DNA from: Orlajensenia sp001423545
GTDB lineage: Bacteria > Actinomycetota > Actinomycetes > Actinomycetales > Microbacteriaceae
Assembly (NCBI GenBank): GCA_001423545.1
Contig: LMOK01000002.1
Location: forward strand, 62,001-126,000
Length of the DNA: 64,000 nt
Reading direction: 5' to 3'
The notes under the pieces were generated by a model. The model was not told the origin of the DNA. It did not search any database and saw only the letters and a program-made list of their open reading frames with translations. This document shows, piece by piece, positions 44,333 through 55,500 of this stretch (within the stretch, counting starts at the first letter, position 1; the number at the start of each line of letters is the position of its first letter). Made by a program: the position numbers and the translations under genes.

Positions 44333-46138
44333 GTGAGAAGACTCATCGCCCTGACCATCGCCGCCGCGATCGCCGTCGGCGGAGCAGTGCTCCCGGCAGC
44401 CCCGGCGCTCGCCGACGCCGACGACTTCACCTTCGAGAGCTTCCACGGCGACTACTCGCTGGATCGCGACGCCGAGGGCCACTCCACCGTCGAGACCGTC
44501 GAGACCCTCGTGGCAGTGTTCCCGGATGCCGACCAGAATCGCGGCATCCGTCGCAACCTGAACGCCGAGTACGACGGGCATCCGACCGAGCTGAGAATCG
44601 TCTCGGTCACCGACGGCGACGGCCAGAAGCGTGCGTACGAGGAGGACAGCGACGACGGCGTCGTGAGCCTGACCATCGCGGGCGACGAGTACGTGCACGG
44701 GCGCCAGACCTACGTGATCACCTACACCGAGAAGTACCTCGACAGGTACTACGCCGACACCGACGCCCAGGAGTTCTACCGCGACACGAACGGCACGGAC
44801 TGGGCGCAGCCCTTCGGCCGGGTCACCGCCAGCGTGCACCTCACCGACGAGCTCCTGGAGGCCCGCACCGGGAACGCGGATGCGGCCTCCGGGGCCGAGG
44901 GTGCAGACGGACCGGCCCAGATCTCCGAGACGGCCGATGGCTACGAGTTCGCGGCATCCGATCTCGGGCCTCACGAGAACCTGTCCTTCTCCATCGGATT
45001 CGAGAACGGCACGTTCGTCCCGCGCGACGACGGCTTCACGGCGGCGCCGTGGCCGATCATCGCGCTGGTGTTCACCCTGCTCACCGTGCTGGCCATGATC
45101 GGGGCGTTCGTCGTGCGCTCGACCCGGCTGAAGGATGCACCGGGCCGAGGGATCATCGTGGCGGAGTACCTGCCCCCGCCCGGGGTGGGCATCGCTCTGG
45201 CCGGTGTCATCCTCAACAAGACCACGACGGCCCCGCCGGCGCAGATCCTCGCGCTCGCCGTGGCCGGACGCGTGCGCATCGTCGAGGTCGCGAGCCCGCG
45301 CGCAGGCGGCAAGGACTCCTACGAGATCGAGTTCGTCCAGACCCGGGCGACGGGTCGCGAGGCGTACCGGAATCCCGAGCCGAGCGTCGACGACCTCGAG
45401 GTGCTGCACGCCATCTTCGGGGACCAACTCACCCCCGGCGAGCGCCGGCCGCTCGGGAAGACGGACTCGAAGGCACTGAAGCGCCTCACCGCTGCGGGCA
45501 AGAGAGTGCGGGCCGAAGCCGTGACGGATGCCTACCGCAAGCCGTTCCCCACGGGAGCCGTCACGCTCGTCATCGTCGGAGCGATCGTGGCCGGCATCCT
45601 GGCGGTCCTGTTCTCGGCCATCTCCCTGGCCACCGTCTACGGCGGCTTCTGGCCCGGCGTGTTCATCGGCGTCGCGCTGCTGGCCCTGGTCGTGGCGTGC
45701 ATCGCCGTCGCGAAGTACCCTCTCGACGCCAAGGGCGTCGCGGCCCGAGACCACCTCAAGGGGCTCGACGAGTACATCGAGCTGGCCGAGGCCGACCGCA
45801 TCCGCTACCTGCAGTCTCCGCAGGGAGCCGAACGCACGCCGATAGCCACCGACGACAGCGAACAGATGCTCGACCTCACCGAACGGCTGCTGCCCTGGGC
45901 CGTGCTGCTCGGTCACGAGAAGAAGTGGACTGCCGAACTCGCCCGCTACTACGAGCAGACCGGATCGCAGCCGGGCTGGTACGCCGGGTCCCATCCGTTC
46001 AACGCGGCGCTCTTCGCGACGAGCATCAGCTCCGTCTCGACGAGCGTCACCTCGAGCTACTCGGCCGCCGGTGGCGGGTCCGCCGGTGGTGCGTCGTCGG
46101 GCGGCGGCAGTGGTGGTGGCGGTGGCGGCGGGGTGTAG
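44333..46138 (+). CDS. DUF2207 predicted membrane protein
   Basis: This 601-residue protein has a signal peptide (about 1-27, ending PALADAD), an extracellular DUF2207 beta domain (about 30-230), one transmembrane helix near 240-262, a cytoplasmic domain, two further helices near 405-450 and a C-terminal region ending in a Gly-rich tail (GGASSGGGSGGGGGGGV). This order is the family hallmark. GTG 44333 lies 82 bp from the divergent MFS start. Function is unknown. It ends at a palindromic terminator-like element. Confidence 0.87.
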   Translation: MRRLIALTIAAAIAVGGAVLPAAPALADADDFTFESFHGDYSLDRDAEGHSTVETVETLVAVFPDADQNRGIRRNLNAEYDGHPTELRIVSVTDGDGQKRAYEEDSDDGVVSLTIAGDEYVHGRQTYVITYTEKYLDRYYADTDAQEFYRDTNGTDWAQPFGRVTASVHLTDELLEARTGNADAASGAEGADGPAQISETADGYEFAASDLGPHENLSFSIGFENGTFVPRDDGFTAAPWPIIALVFTLLTVLAMIGAFVVRSTRLKDAPGRGIIVAEYLPPPGVGIALAGVILNKTTTAPPAQILALAVAGRVRIVEVASPRAGGKDSYEIEFVQTRATGREAYRNPEPSVDDLEVLHAIFGDQLTPGERRPLGKTDSKALKRLTAAGKRVRAEAVTDAYRKPFPTGAVTLVIVGAIVAGILAVLFSAISLATVYGGFWPGVFIGVALLALVVACIAVAKYPLDAKGVAARDHLKGLDEYIELAEADRIRYLQSPQGAERTPIATDDSEQMLDLTERLLPWAVLLGHEKKWTAELARYYEQTGSQPGWYAGSHPFNAALFATSISSVSTSVTSSYSAAGGGSAGGASSGGGSGGGGGGGV

Positions 46139-46150
46139 CTGATCCCCCGA

Positions 46151-46220
46151 TCGCTGAGGACCGAGCGAAGCGACCGTCCGAAGCGCGCTTCGACCGCGGA
46201 CGTCGTCCGGGACTCAGCGA
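46151..46220. repeat. Palindrome between converging genes
   Basis: Two arms of 35 bp meet with almost no loop (AAGCG/CGCTT centre). The left arm contains GAGGACCGAGCGAAGCGACC, which also occurs exactly at 59487. It lies between the DUF2207 stop and the stop of the 593-residue giant-cluster gene, so it is a probable bidirectional terminator. Confidence 0.82.
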
Positions 46221-46230
46221 GCGGGGATGC

Positions 46231-48012
46231 CTACGCGGTCGGCGGATGCGTCATGTCAGTGAACGACAGGGCCGAGTCCCACGCCAGCCGACTGGAGGCC
46301 TCGCCTCGGCCCGTGCGCACCCGGTACGCCGCCCACTTCGCGTACCGGCCGTCGGCCCGACGCGCCAGCACGGGAACGGCGCGCAGGTGCACGCCCTCCC
46401 GCGGCAGCTCCTCGCCCGGGAAGGTCAGCGGCGTCGGACTCAACGTGACACCGCTCGGAATCACCGGGACGCCGTCACGCAGCAGGGCGGCCTTGCGCAG
46501 CGACACCTGCCCGGGCTTCAGGGCCACCGGCGCCAGCGGAATCCAGTGCGCGGGCACCGGAGACTGCAGCCTGTACGCCCGCTCCTCCTGGGTGAGCCCG
46601 GTGGGCCACGGATCCGGCTCTGGAGCCCGCTCGCTGGAGCGTCGCCGCGGGTCTCCGCTGCGCCCCTGCACGGAGTTCTCGATGGCCCACGCCATGTTCG
46701 CCATCTCGTCGCGGAGGAACAGCACGTCCTCGAGGGCCTCGCCCACGAGGGTGCCGACAGCGGTGGGAGGCAGCACGATGCCGGGCAGCATCCGCCCGGC
46801 GGTTGACGCCACCCCGAACATCGTGAAAGCCGGATCGACGAGTTCCGGCACCGTCACGGCATCGCCGAAGTCGTCGGTGAGGGTGACGACGCCGACCCTG
46901 TTGACGGCTCCCAGCAGGCCGTCGACGGGTACGGCGAGCCAGTCGTCGCCGGAGGACAGCGCGAATTCGGCCAGGCAGAGTCTGGCGAGGTCGTTGGTCT
47001 GCGCCTCGATGGCGCCGAGGTCGACCGCGCCGTCCTCCAGCTGCCAGTAGCGGTCGGCCGGCATGCCCGGGAACCGCAGCGGCGTGGCGAGCATGGTCGC
47101 CTCGCTGGTCACGGGGGTTCCGGAGGCCGACTCATCGGGGAGCGCGCCGCTCGCGCCCTCCACCCACTCGAGGTCGCTCCAGCGCACCGACGCCGAGCCG
47201 AACTGGGTGCCGCGTGCGAACACGGCGTTGTCCTCGTCGCCGAAGCGCAGGGCGAAGCTGTACTCGAGCCGCTCCGTCGACCACGCTCCGCCCGAGTCCG
47301 GCGCGCCGCCCAGCCAGTCGAGCCACGCGACGATCACGGCGCGGGTGGCAGCGGCATCCGTCGCCTCCCCGATCCAGGCGGGGTCGCCCGCCCGCAGCTC
47401 GGTCGCGAGGGAGCCGCCGTCGGGCACGGCACCTCCGAGCACGGCGAACAGGCGCGCGGCCTGCGGGTCGTTGAGGCCCAGAGGGTCGTTGGGGTCGTCG
47501 TCGAGGGCGAGCGGATGCCGTCCTGCGAGCGAGCGCGCCAGTGTCTTCTCGCCGGCATCGGTCAGCAGGTCGACGAGCTGGGCGCCGGCCTCGGCCCGCT
47601 GCCGCAGCCCGTCGCCGAAGGCCAGCTCCGGGACGTCCTGCACGAGTTCCTCGAGCAACGCTCCCTCGCGCCAGGGCCGCCACTCGACCCCGGCCAGATC
47701 GGACGAGGAGGCAGCAGCCCCCACGAGCGGTGCCCATGCCGTGATCGGCAGCGCGCTCGACGCCACGTGCACGGAGACGACGGAGCCGGCGTCCTCGCCG
47801 GTGAGTTCGCCGAACTGCCACTGCCGCCCGAGCATCCAGGCCGCGTCGCCGATGCGCGCCTCGGAGCCGGGAGCCGGATCGCCGGTGATCGAATCCGGCT
47901 CGAGCCGAACCATGGCCGGCGGATCGGCCACCTGCAGCAGCTTCAGGATCGACTCCAGGTTCTGGTCGGTCACGGCGTTCACCATCATGTCGATGGGGAT
48001 GTTGACGGCCAT
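46231..48012 (-). CDS. Giant-cluster protein 4 (593 residues, unknown function)
   Basis: This is the last gene of a four-gene minus-strand cluster. GGAGGT overlaps the preceding stop and sets ATG 48012 (TGATG overlap). Near the N-terminus are MVRLEPDSI and DAAWMLGRQWQFGELTGEDAGS, a phrase that looks strongly conserved within a family of unnamed proteins. The rest is Asp, Trp and Leu-rich without repeats, signal peptide or transmembrane helix. No catalytic motif is visible. The position as last member, coupled to a 1,511-residue protein, suggests a subunit or scaffold of a common complex. I can name no function. Confidence 0.8.
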   Translation of the reverse strand: MAVNIPIDMMVNAVTDQNLESILKLLQVADPPAMVRLEPDSITGDPAPGSEARIGDAAWMLGRQWQFGELTGEDAGSVVSVHVASSALPITAWAPLVGAAASSSDLAGVEWRPWREGALLEELVQDVPELAFGDGLRQRAEAGAQLVDLLTDAGEKTLARSLAGRHPLALDDDPNDPLGLNDPQAARLFAVLGGAVPDGGSLATELRAGDPAWIGEATDAAATRAVIVAWLDWLGGAPDSGGAWSTERLEYSFALRFGDEDNAVFARGTQFGSASVRWSDLEWVEGASGALPDESASGTPVTSEATMLATPLRFPGMPADRYWQLEDGAVDLGAIEAQTNDLARLCLAEFALSSGDDWLAVPVDGLLGAVNRVGVVTLTDDFGDAVTVPELVDPAFTMFGVASTAGRMLPGIVLPPTAVGTLVGEALEDVLFLRDEMANMAWAIENSVQGRSGDPRRRSSERAPEPDPWPTGLTQEERAYRLQSPVPAHWIPLAPVALKPGQVSLRKAALLRDGVPVIPSGVTLSPTPLTFPGEELPREGVHLRAVPVLARRADGRYAKWAAYRVRTGRGEASSRLAWDSALSFTDMTHPPTA

Positions 48013-51000
48013 CACTTCACCTCCGACAGGAACGGGATGGCGTCCCCGGACCATTTCACCTTGGCCAGTTCGGTGAACTGGAGTCCCTTGCGGATCTGCA
48101 ACCACGGGCTCGCCACGTAGATCGCGGGCAGGATGGCCGCATCTCCCGGCGTGTGCTCGTAGGTCACCAGTCGAGCCTTGGCCAGGTCGACGGCCTCGAG
48201 CACCGTCGCCACCACGGAGTCCGTCGTCCAGCGCTTCCCGTCCGGTGACACGGCCGAGAGCAGCACCTGCGGAGCCCGCGCCGAGGCTTGGTTGGCGTGC
48301 ACGGCCAGCCCGGTGGTGGCCCGCGCGGCACGCAGCGGATTATCGGGAGCGGCCGGGTCGAACGCCCGAGGGTCGGGCTGGTAGGGCAGCGTCTCGGCCC
48401 AGCCGTCGATGGCGAGCCCGGCGAAGGCCCCGCCCACGGAATCGTCATCGCCCACGATCTCGACGACGAGATGGCTCGCGGATGCCGCGGGCCACGGCAC
48501 GTCGTCGGGCAGGGGCCCGGCCAGCCAGCGGTCGGTGCCGGCCGCGGGGTCGCCCGTGGCCTCGTCGCGCTCGGTGAGCTGCACGACGCGCAGCGGGATC
48601 GGGGTGCCGAGGGCGCCGCCGAGAAGCTGCGCCTCGGCCAGCCGCCCCACGCCGGCCTGCACCGTCGCGTGATCGCGCACGAAGGCGTTGAGCTGCGCCC
48701 GAGCCGGCTGCTTCTTCAGGGCCGGCTTCGCGACGGCCTCCGCGAAGGAGTCGGCGCCGGACGGCTTCGCCAGCACCGGCAGCAGCAGGAAGCCGTCGCC
48801 GAGGATGCCCTCGGCCACGGCGCGGCAGGCGTCGACGATCTCGCCGTCGGTGGCGGCGGGGTCGCGGGCGGGGTCGCGCAGGGCGGCGAGAGTCGCCCTG
48901 GCCTGCTCGAGGCGAGCGGATGCCGCCTGCCAGGCGCCGACGGCCCAGGCCACGTTCGACGGGATGGCGGCATCCGGAACGAGGGGAACCCCGAAGGCCG
49001 CAAGTCCCCGAACGGCGGCGACGACGCCGGCCACGTCGTCCTCGTCCACCGCGAGGGTGTCTTCATCGACGGCGGCGATCACGGCCTGACCCGACGCGAG
49101 CACCGCGGCGAGGGCGTCGAGCACGGCGTCGCAGCGACCCTGCAGTTCGGCCGTGTCGAACCGGCGTTGGGGGGTGACGCCGGTTCGCACGAGGGAGTCG
49201 GGCCCGAGCGGGGTTCCGCCGGCCGCGAGGGAACGGAGGCTGCCGGCGAGAGCGGCAGCGTGCAGCAGGTCGTCGGCGAGCGGGGCGTCGGCCATCGCGG
49301 GGATCGAGGCGCGCAGCTCGCGGTCGAGAGAGGCCGCGTCGTCGGTGAACACCAGGTCGAGGGCTGCCCAGCCGGCCTCGGCGAGGGTGTGCCTGGTGCC
49401 TGCGGCATCCGTCACCGCGATCTCGGCCGGATCACCGAGACGTCTGGCCGCCCACGCCTCGAGCCGCGGTTCGGCGAGGGCCCGGGGGCGCGTGCTCGAC
49501 CAGCCCGTCGCCCCGACCGGAATGACCGCGAACACGCCGTGGGTGAGGATGCGGCCGGTCTGGCGCACGTTCAGCACGCCGAGGTCGGGGTCGACGGCGG
49601 CGCCGCTGGCCATGGCGTCCATCGCGGCGGAGGCCCGCGACGGGTTGCCCGAGGAGTACTGCAGCACGCTCTCGCTGAGCAGGGCGTCCGAGACGGCGTC
49701 GAGGGTGGCCGCGGCTCCCCGCAGGGCGGCGACCACGAGGTCCCACTCGGCGTTCGAGACCGGTTCCCAGGTCTCGATGAACGCGTTGTCGGGCTTGCGC
49801 GAGAGGCGCGTGCGCAGAGGCGGGCTGCCGCCTTGCAGGGATTCGAGCGGGAACAGCCGCAGCAGTTCGGCGCCGTCGACGACGTCGCCACCGGCGACCC
49901 GTGCCGCAGCGACCTCCTGCGCCTCGTCGTTGCCGAGCTGGTCCGTGGCCTCGGGCGCGATCTGCCGCAGGCTCAGCTGGAAGCGGGCCGCCGACGTTCC
50001 GGCGAGTCCTCGCTCGATCTGGTAGCCGAGCAGGGCGCCGATCGACTGGCCGGCCTGCACGCCCTCGAGCACACGGCGGAGCTCCGCGCCCCGGCGACTC
50101 GACAGGTCGATCGCGAACGGCTGGGCGCCCGGCTTCGCGCCGATGTTGGAGCGGTGAGCGCTCGCGAGAACACCGGCGGCGACGGCGTGCGAACTGCTCG
50201 GCGCGTGGATCCAGCCGTCGGGATCGCGACGGGTCGCCCCCAGCCTGATCTGTTCGACGTAGCCGAACGCGCCGATGGTCATGCCGACGGGGGCGGATGC
50301 CGCGAGCGTGGCCCGGCGCGATGTCGCCAGGCCGGTCGCCCACGCGTCGACTCGGTGCGATGCGAGGTCGAGCGCGTGGGCGACGGCGATGCGGCGTTCC
50401 TCGAGCGGAGACGCCGCGAGCGCGATCATGGCCGCCCGCACCTCTCCGCCCACGCCGAAGGCGTAGAGCAGTTCGGTGATGGCGCTGCCGCCCAGCCACT
50501 TCGCCTGCGCCGTGTCGCCCAGGTCGAGGGCCACCTGTGCGAGCGAGGTGCGCGCTTCGGCGACGGGTTCGAGGGCGGAGATGCTCACTCGCTCGGCGGG
50601 CTGCCCATCGAAATGCTGCACGGCGGCCACAGTCTCCGCCGCGGCGAAGAAGCGGGCAGGGGCGGTGTCGTCGACGGCGGCGTCGGCGGATGCCGCGGTC
50701 TTCACGATCGCGGCGATGTCGGGGTCGAGCTGCACGAAGTCGAGCAGCGGACCCACGAACTCCTGCGGCGTCGCCCGGAAGCGCAGCCGCTTCGCACTGT
50801 CCCACGCGATGTCGAGCAGGGCCTGCAGCACGCTGTCGACCTTCGGGGTGGTGCCGGCGAGGATCTCGGCCACGACCTCGGCGTCTCGGTCCGACACCAG
50901 CGGCAGGCCGATGGTGCGGGAGTCGTCGTGCGGCGCCGGACTCTGCAGCACCTTGGCGGCATCCACCGAGAACTGCGCCAGCATGGCCGTGCGCAGCTGC

Positions 51001-52547
51001 GCCTCGGCGAGCAGCTGGGAGGGGTCGGCTCCCGTCGCCGCCCCGAAGGAGGCGAGCTGCGGCCCGTCGACGGCGGGCCTCGCCCGCACGCCCGTGGCCA
51101 CGGGGCTGGTGCCGAGCATGTCGAGCAGGTCCTGGTCGCTGAGCTGGTCGCCGGGGCGTACGTGCGGCACCACGGGTGCCCGACTCGCCCAGCGCGCCAG
51201 CGTGCGGCGGATCAGCGGCACGAGGTGCGCCGTGATCTCGCCCGACCGCGGGCTCCAGGCGTCGAGATCCGTCACGGGGAGCACGCCGTAGGGCTGGGCG
51301 CCGATGCGCAGGGTGGGGGCCGGTCCGGCTCCGCGCACGTGATCGCGGTGCAGGCGCCGGGCCGACTCGATGCTGCTCGGGGTGACGGCCGGGATGGCGG
51401 CGTCGTCGAGGCGCTCGAGCACGCCCTCCCAGGTGGCGAACCAGAGCGCGGTGTTCGCGGCGGCCTCGGCCTGGTCCTGGGTCGAGACGGGCTCGTTCGG
51501 ATCGAGGAGATGCTCGACGGATGCCGCATCGAGGCCGAGTGCAGCCGCGAGCCGCGTCGCGTCCCGCGACGGCGTGCGCGGCTCCAGCGCCGGGGCGCCG
51601 ACGCTCGCGGCGGGGCGATAGGGCGAGCGCTCGGCGTCGGCGTTGTTGGTGGCGGTACCGGCGGCGAGCAGGGAGACGCCGTCGCTGAATCGGTGGCTGG
51701 TGAGCAGCTCGACGAAGTCCGCTGCATTGGCCTCCTCCGACACCGAGTTGCGGGTGCCGACCACCACGATGCGGTCGATGAGGGTGGTGCCTCCCGGCAG
51801 CGGTACCTCCACACCCAGGCCGGCCGTCATCGCCGCGGTGAAGTCGATCGTCCACTCCGAGCCCACGGGAACGTTCAGGCCGGCCACCTCGGTCAGCTCG
51901 TCGTCGCCGAAGGCTATGGGCGAGAGCGGAACGTCGGGAGCCACGGGCGACCCCGTCACGGTGATGGGCGCTCCGCCGCTCGGGAACACGCGCACCACGA
52001 ACTGGTCGGGCAGGCACCGCGCCACGGTGCCGTGGGCGACCTCCTCGGGAGTCTCCGGGAAGGCCGGGTCGCCCTGACCTCGAGTTGCGAGGTTCGTCGG
52101 GGTCGTCACCTCGGCCACCCAGCCGGCGCGGCGGGCGCCGACGGCCTCGGTGAGCTCGGACCAGGCTGCGGGGTCGGCGGCGTCGACCCAGACAGCGCGC
52201 CAGTAGGCCTGGCCGGCGGCCACCTCCGCATCCGTCACCGACCGCAGCAGGCTGTCGATGTGCGCCTCGTCGGGCGAGATGCGCACCCGCAGCGTCGAGG
52301 TCCCGGGTGCGAGCTTGCTCTCGATGCGCACGGGCAGCAGTACGAGCGGCACCTCGGGGGAGGCGTCGCACGGGTCGAGTCGATCGCGGAGGCCGCCGAT
52401 GATCTCGCGCAGGTCGTCGTCGAGCTTCAGGATGTCTCCCCGCAGCCCGCGGGCGGGCGGCTTGCGCAGGAGCGTGCGGCGTTTCTCGGCCAGGGTGGCG
52501 ATGCTCTCGCGCACCCTGGCGAGGTCGGCAGGGGTCTCGACGGGCAT
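48012..52547 (-). CDS. Giant-cluster protein 3 (1,511 residues, unknown function)
   Basis: This very long soluble protein begins three bases after the previous stop. N-terminal residues 10-60 form a charged helix (coiled-coil-like), then VPLVLLPVRIESKLAPG, LRVRISPDEAHID and AAGQAYWRAVW. These motifs read like a conserved family start. The middle is a long Ala/Leu-rich helical region, with LRIGAQPYGVLPV (about 415-430) and many alternating helices. There is no signal peptide, transmembrane helix or recognised enzyme motif. Single Cys residues are rare (DPCD, ARCL, GRCD, DACR). It may be a large structural or scaffolding protein. Confidence 0.8.
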   Translation of the reverse strand: MPVETPADLARVRESIATLAEKRRTLLRKPPARGLRGDILKLDDDLREIIGGLRDRLDPCDASPEVPLVLLPVRIESKLAPGTSTLRVRISPDEAHIDSLLRSVTDAEVAAGQAYWRAVWVDAADPAAWSELTEAVGARRAGWVAEVTTPTNLATRGQGDPAFPETPEEVAHGTVARCLPDQFVVRVFPSGGAPITVTGSPVAPDVPLSPIAFGDDELTEVAGLNVPVGSEWTIDFTAAMTAGLGVEVPLPGGTTLIDRIVVVGTRNSVSEEANAADFVELLTSHRFSDGVSLLAAGTATNNADAERSPYRPAASVGAPALEPRTPSRDATRLAAALGLDAASVEHLLDPNEPVSTQDQAEAAANTALWFATWEGVLERLDDAAIPAVTPSSIESARRLHRDHVRGAGPAPTLRIGAQPYGVLPVTDLDAWSPRSGEITAHLVPLIRRTLARWASRAPVVPHVRPGDQLSDQDLLDMLGTSPVATGVRARPAVDGPQLASFGAATGADPSQLLAEAQLRTAMLAQFSVDAAKVLQSPAPHDDSRTIGLPLVSDRDAEVVAEILAGTTPKVDSVLQALLDIAWDSAKRLRFRATPQEFVGPLLDFVQLDPDIAAIVKTAASADAAVDDTAPARFFAAAETVAAVQHFDGQPAERVSISALEPVAEARTSLAQVALDLGDTAQAKWLGGSAITELLYAFGVGGEVRAAMIALAASPLEERRIAVAHALDLASHRVDAWATGLATSRRATLAASAPVGMTIGAFGYVEQIRLGATRRDPDGWIHAPSSSHAVAAGVLASAHRSNIGAKPGAQPFAIDLSSRRGAELRRVLEGVQAGQSIGALLGYQIERGLAGTSAARFQLSLRQIAPEATDQLGNDEAQEVAAARVAGGDVVDGAELLRLFPLESLQGGSPPLRTRLSRKPDNAFIETWEPVSNAEWDLVVAALRGAAATLDAVSDALLSESVLQYSSGNPSRASAAMDAMASGAAVDPDLGVLNVRQTGRILTHGVFAVIPVGATGWSSTRPRALAEPRLEAWAARRLGDPAEIAVTDAAGTRHTLAEAGWAALDLVFTDDAASLDRELRASIPAMADAPLADDLLHAAALAGSLRSLAAGGTPLGPDSLVRTGVTPQRRFDTAELQGRCDAVLDALAAVLASGQAVIAAVDEDTLAVDEDDVAGVVAAVRGLAAFGVPLVPDAAIPSNVAWAVGAWQAASARLEQARATLAALRDPARDPAATDGEIVDACRAVAEGILGDGFLLLPVLAKPSGADSFAEAVAKPALKKQPARAQLNAFVRDHATVQAGVGRLAEAQLLGGALGTPIPLRVVQLTERDEATGDPAAGTDRWLAGPLPDDVPWPAASASHLVVEIVGDDDSVGGAFAGLAIDGWAETLPYQPDPRAFDPAAPDNPLRAARATTGLAVHANQASARAPQVLLSAVSPDGKRWTTDSVVATVLEAVDLAKARLVTYEHTPGDAAILPAIYVASPWLQIRKGLQFTELAKVKWSGDAIPFLSEVK

Positions 52548-52550
52548 GGT

Positions 52551-55500
52551 CTACGCCTCTCTCACGATGAGGTCGGTCGCCTGGAACGCGACCCGCACGG
52601 GGCGGTGCAGGTGGTCTTCGGCGTAGTCGGCGGAATGCGGTGCTGAGTCGGTGAGGAACTTCTGCGCTGCCGGCAGAACGGAATCGGCGGGGCGGCTGAA
52701 GCGCGTGGCGCTCGGATGCTCGGCGATGGTGATCCACCACTTCTCGCCGTCGAGTTCGTCGACGCTGAGGTCGACGCCCACGAGCGCGATGTCGGGATCG
52801 AGCACCTCGGAGAACAGGATGCGGGCTGTCTTCTGGGGCGAGTCGACCTTCTCGAAGACGGGGTCGCGCACGGTGCCCTGGTTCTCGACGGCCTGGATGA
52901 TGAGGTCGGGGAAGCGCCGCACGAGTTCGCTCTTCACCACGATCACGGCGCAGTCCTTGCCGCCGCTGCCGCCGAGGGAGACCTGGTCGACCAGGGCCTT
53001 CTTCGGGAACAGGTGGATGGGCTTCGGGAGCTCGTCGACGTTCGGGTTCCAGAATCGATGGAAGTAGGTGCCGCGCTGGTCGGTCGGGTAGCCGCGCCAG
53101 AGCAGCTCGCGCCCCATCTCGTCACTGAGGCCGACGAAGAACGCCGCCATGAACTCGCGGTTGGTCGAGAGCACCGTCACGAAGTCGTCTGCCGGCAGCA
53201 GGCCGAGCCCCGGCACGAGCCAGTCGCGGTCGTACTCCTCGAGCGCTCGGTACATCGGCCGGTCGAAGCGCGGTGCCGCCATGATCGGCGCGATGCGCGG
53301 CTGTGCGACCCACCGCTCGGCGAGCCCGGCGCTGAGATGCAGTCGCCCGGCGAGCGAGGCGCGCACAGTGTGCCGTGGATCGATCGCCGAGGTGATGGCG
53401 GCGGATGCCACCTCCAGGGCATCGCGATGGGGAACCGTGTCGATCGTCAGCAGGGCGCCGGGGTCGATGAGGGTGGTCATCTCGGCGCGCAGCACGTCGA
53501 ACGGCAGCTGGTCGATGCGATCGAGGGTCGGGGTGAGCTTCACCTCGGCCAGGTCGGCGAACTGCGCCAGCCCGGCGTCGAGCTCGGCGGCGTCGCGGGT
53601 GTCGCCGAGCTTCTTGAGGTGCTGCACGTCGATGACCCGCAGTCCGCGACCGCCGACGAGCACGTGGCCCTCGACCGGGATGCGGCGAGCTCTCAGGGCG
53701 CCTCCCCCCAGACCGCCGCCGAGCTCGCCACCGCCCACAGGGATCCGGACCGCGGGACCGGCGCCGCCCTGCGGCAGGCGGCCCACAGCTCCGCCGATGG
53801 GGGAACGACGGGTGAGCGGGATGCGCGGGTTGAGCGGCGAGACGACGGGACCGCGGATGATGGGGCCGTCGATGACCGGGCCGCGGATGATCGGGCCGTC
53901 GATGACCGGGCCGCGGATGATCGGGCCGTCGATCACAGGGCCGTCGATCACCGGGCCGTCGATCACGGGCCCGTCGATCACCGGCCCGTCGGGCCGCACA
54001 TCGACCACGCCGAGGTCGACGAGCACCCTGTCGTTCAGCGTCACGGCCGTGCCCTTCAACTGCTCGCGCAACGGGCTGGAGCTCGCCGCCTTCGACAGCG
54101 ACAGCTCGGCGGCGAGTGGTCCGACGCGCTGGGCGCGAATCGACTCGACGGCGGGAATCGGTGAGGAACGGAGCAGCTTCTCGGTCCACCGGGTGGCGAC
54201 GGCGGCGCCGAGATCGAAGGTCGTGTCGGCCGCCTTCCACCGGCTCGGTTCGGTGAGGTAGGTGGCGAAGCCGCCCTGCCCCTCCACCTGGGCGTTCGCC
54301 TGCTTCAGCAGTCCGCCGACGGCATCGACGGGCGTGCCGATGGCGGCGCTCACCAGCTGCAGGTCGAGGTGGGCCACGACGTCGGAGGTGAGCCTGCCGA
54401 TGCCCTCGGGGTTCGAGTACACCCGGGTGAAGTCGCGCAGGGTCGCCTCGGTGCCCACCACGTTGCCCGCGCGCTCCTGGGAGGCGGCATCCGTTCGCCG
54501 GATCATCGGACCGGCCGGTCGGGTGACCCGTCGGAACGCGCCGCTCGTGGCCGCGACGGGAGTGGCGCTCAGGGTGACGTCGGCGAAGAGGGTGCTGCCC
54601 GCGCTGATCGAGATGCGCGTGGTGAGAGGCGATGCCACCTGCAGTAGGTGTCCGGTCTGCAGCTCGCCGAGCCTGCTGTGCAGCCTGGTGGCGAGAAGCT
54701 CGGCGAGCTGGGCCAGACGGATGGCGCGGTTGGCGGCCTCGACCTCGCCGAGCTGCGCCCAGGCCGACTGCATGAGGCGTTCCTGGTCGCGCTGCACGAC
54801 GCGGGTGCCGAGACCGCCGACGATGCGCTTCACCGGGGCGAGGTTGAGCTCGGCGAACCAGTCCGAGCCCTCGATGACGGCGCTGCCGCGGTGCAGCTTC
54901 GCGTAGATGCGCGGCCCGATGATGGGCAGGTCGGGCACTCCGTCGGTCTGCTCCTGGGTGCCCTCGATGGTTGCCGGGAGGTCGAGCTCGGCGTGCAGTT
55001 CGTCGATCATGGCGTCGGGCCAGACCGCTGTCTCGGCCACCTGCTGCTCGGGGGTCTTCGGCAGGCTGGGGGAGAACAGGGCGCAGCGCAGCACCTGCTT
55101 GCGTCCGGACTCGTCGGCTCCGAGGGCGCGCAACGGCTTGCCCGGCTGCGAGGTGTCGATGAACTTGCGTCCGACTTCGTAGGGTGCGGCGATTCCCTGC
55201 AGCTCGAGCGCGAGCGAGCGGAAGTCGCCGTCGGGTCCGGTGCGGAACTCCCAGCTGTCGTAGACGGGCAGGCGCACCGGGTCGGGAGAGGAGGTGGTCC
55301 AGGCCGGCTCGAGGGTGCCGCCGGTCAGGCCGAGTCCGCCGCGCACCCCGACGTCGGTCGTCGGGACGAGGGCGGCGATGTAGTCGGTGTCCTCGGTGAG
55401 GATGCGCGGAGAGATCACCCGCGAGAGGTTGACCGGAGCGTGCGCCGGCGAGAGCCGCGCACTCAGGTCTTGCCCCGTGGTGGTGGCCGGCGCCTGAGCG

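Noticed and set aside
48288..52646. 1,452-residue plus-strand frame opposite giant protein 3
   Set aside because: Low-complexity Arg/Gly/His composition and no ribosome site; the minus-strand frame has coupled starts and balanced composition.
53838..53990. Possible CRISPR-like array
   Set aside because: Units are contiguous 15-mers within a reading frame without variable spacers, so it is a coding repeat.
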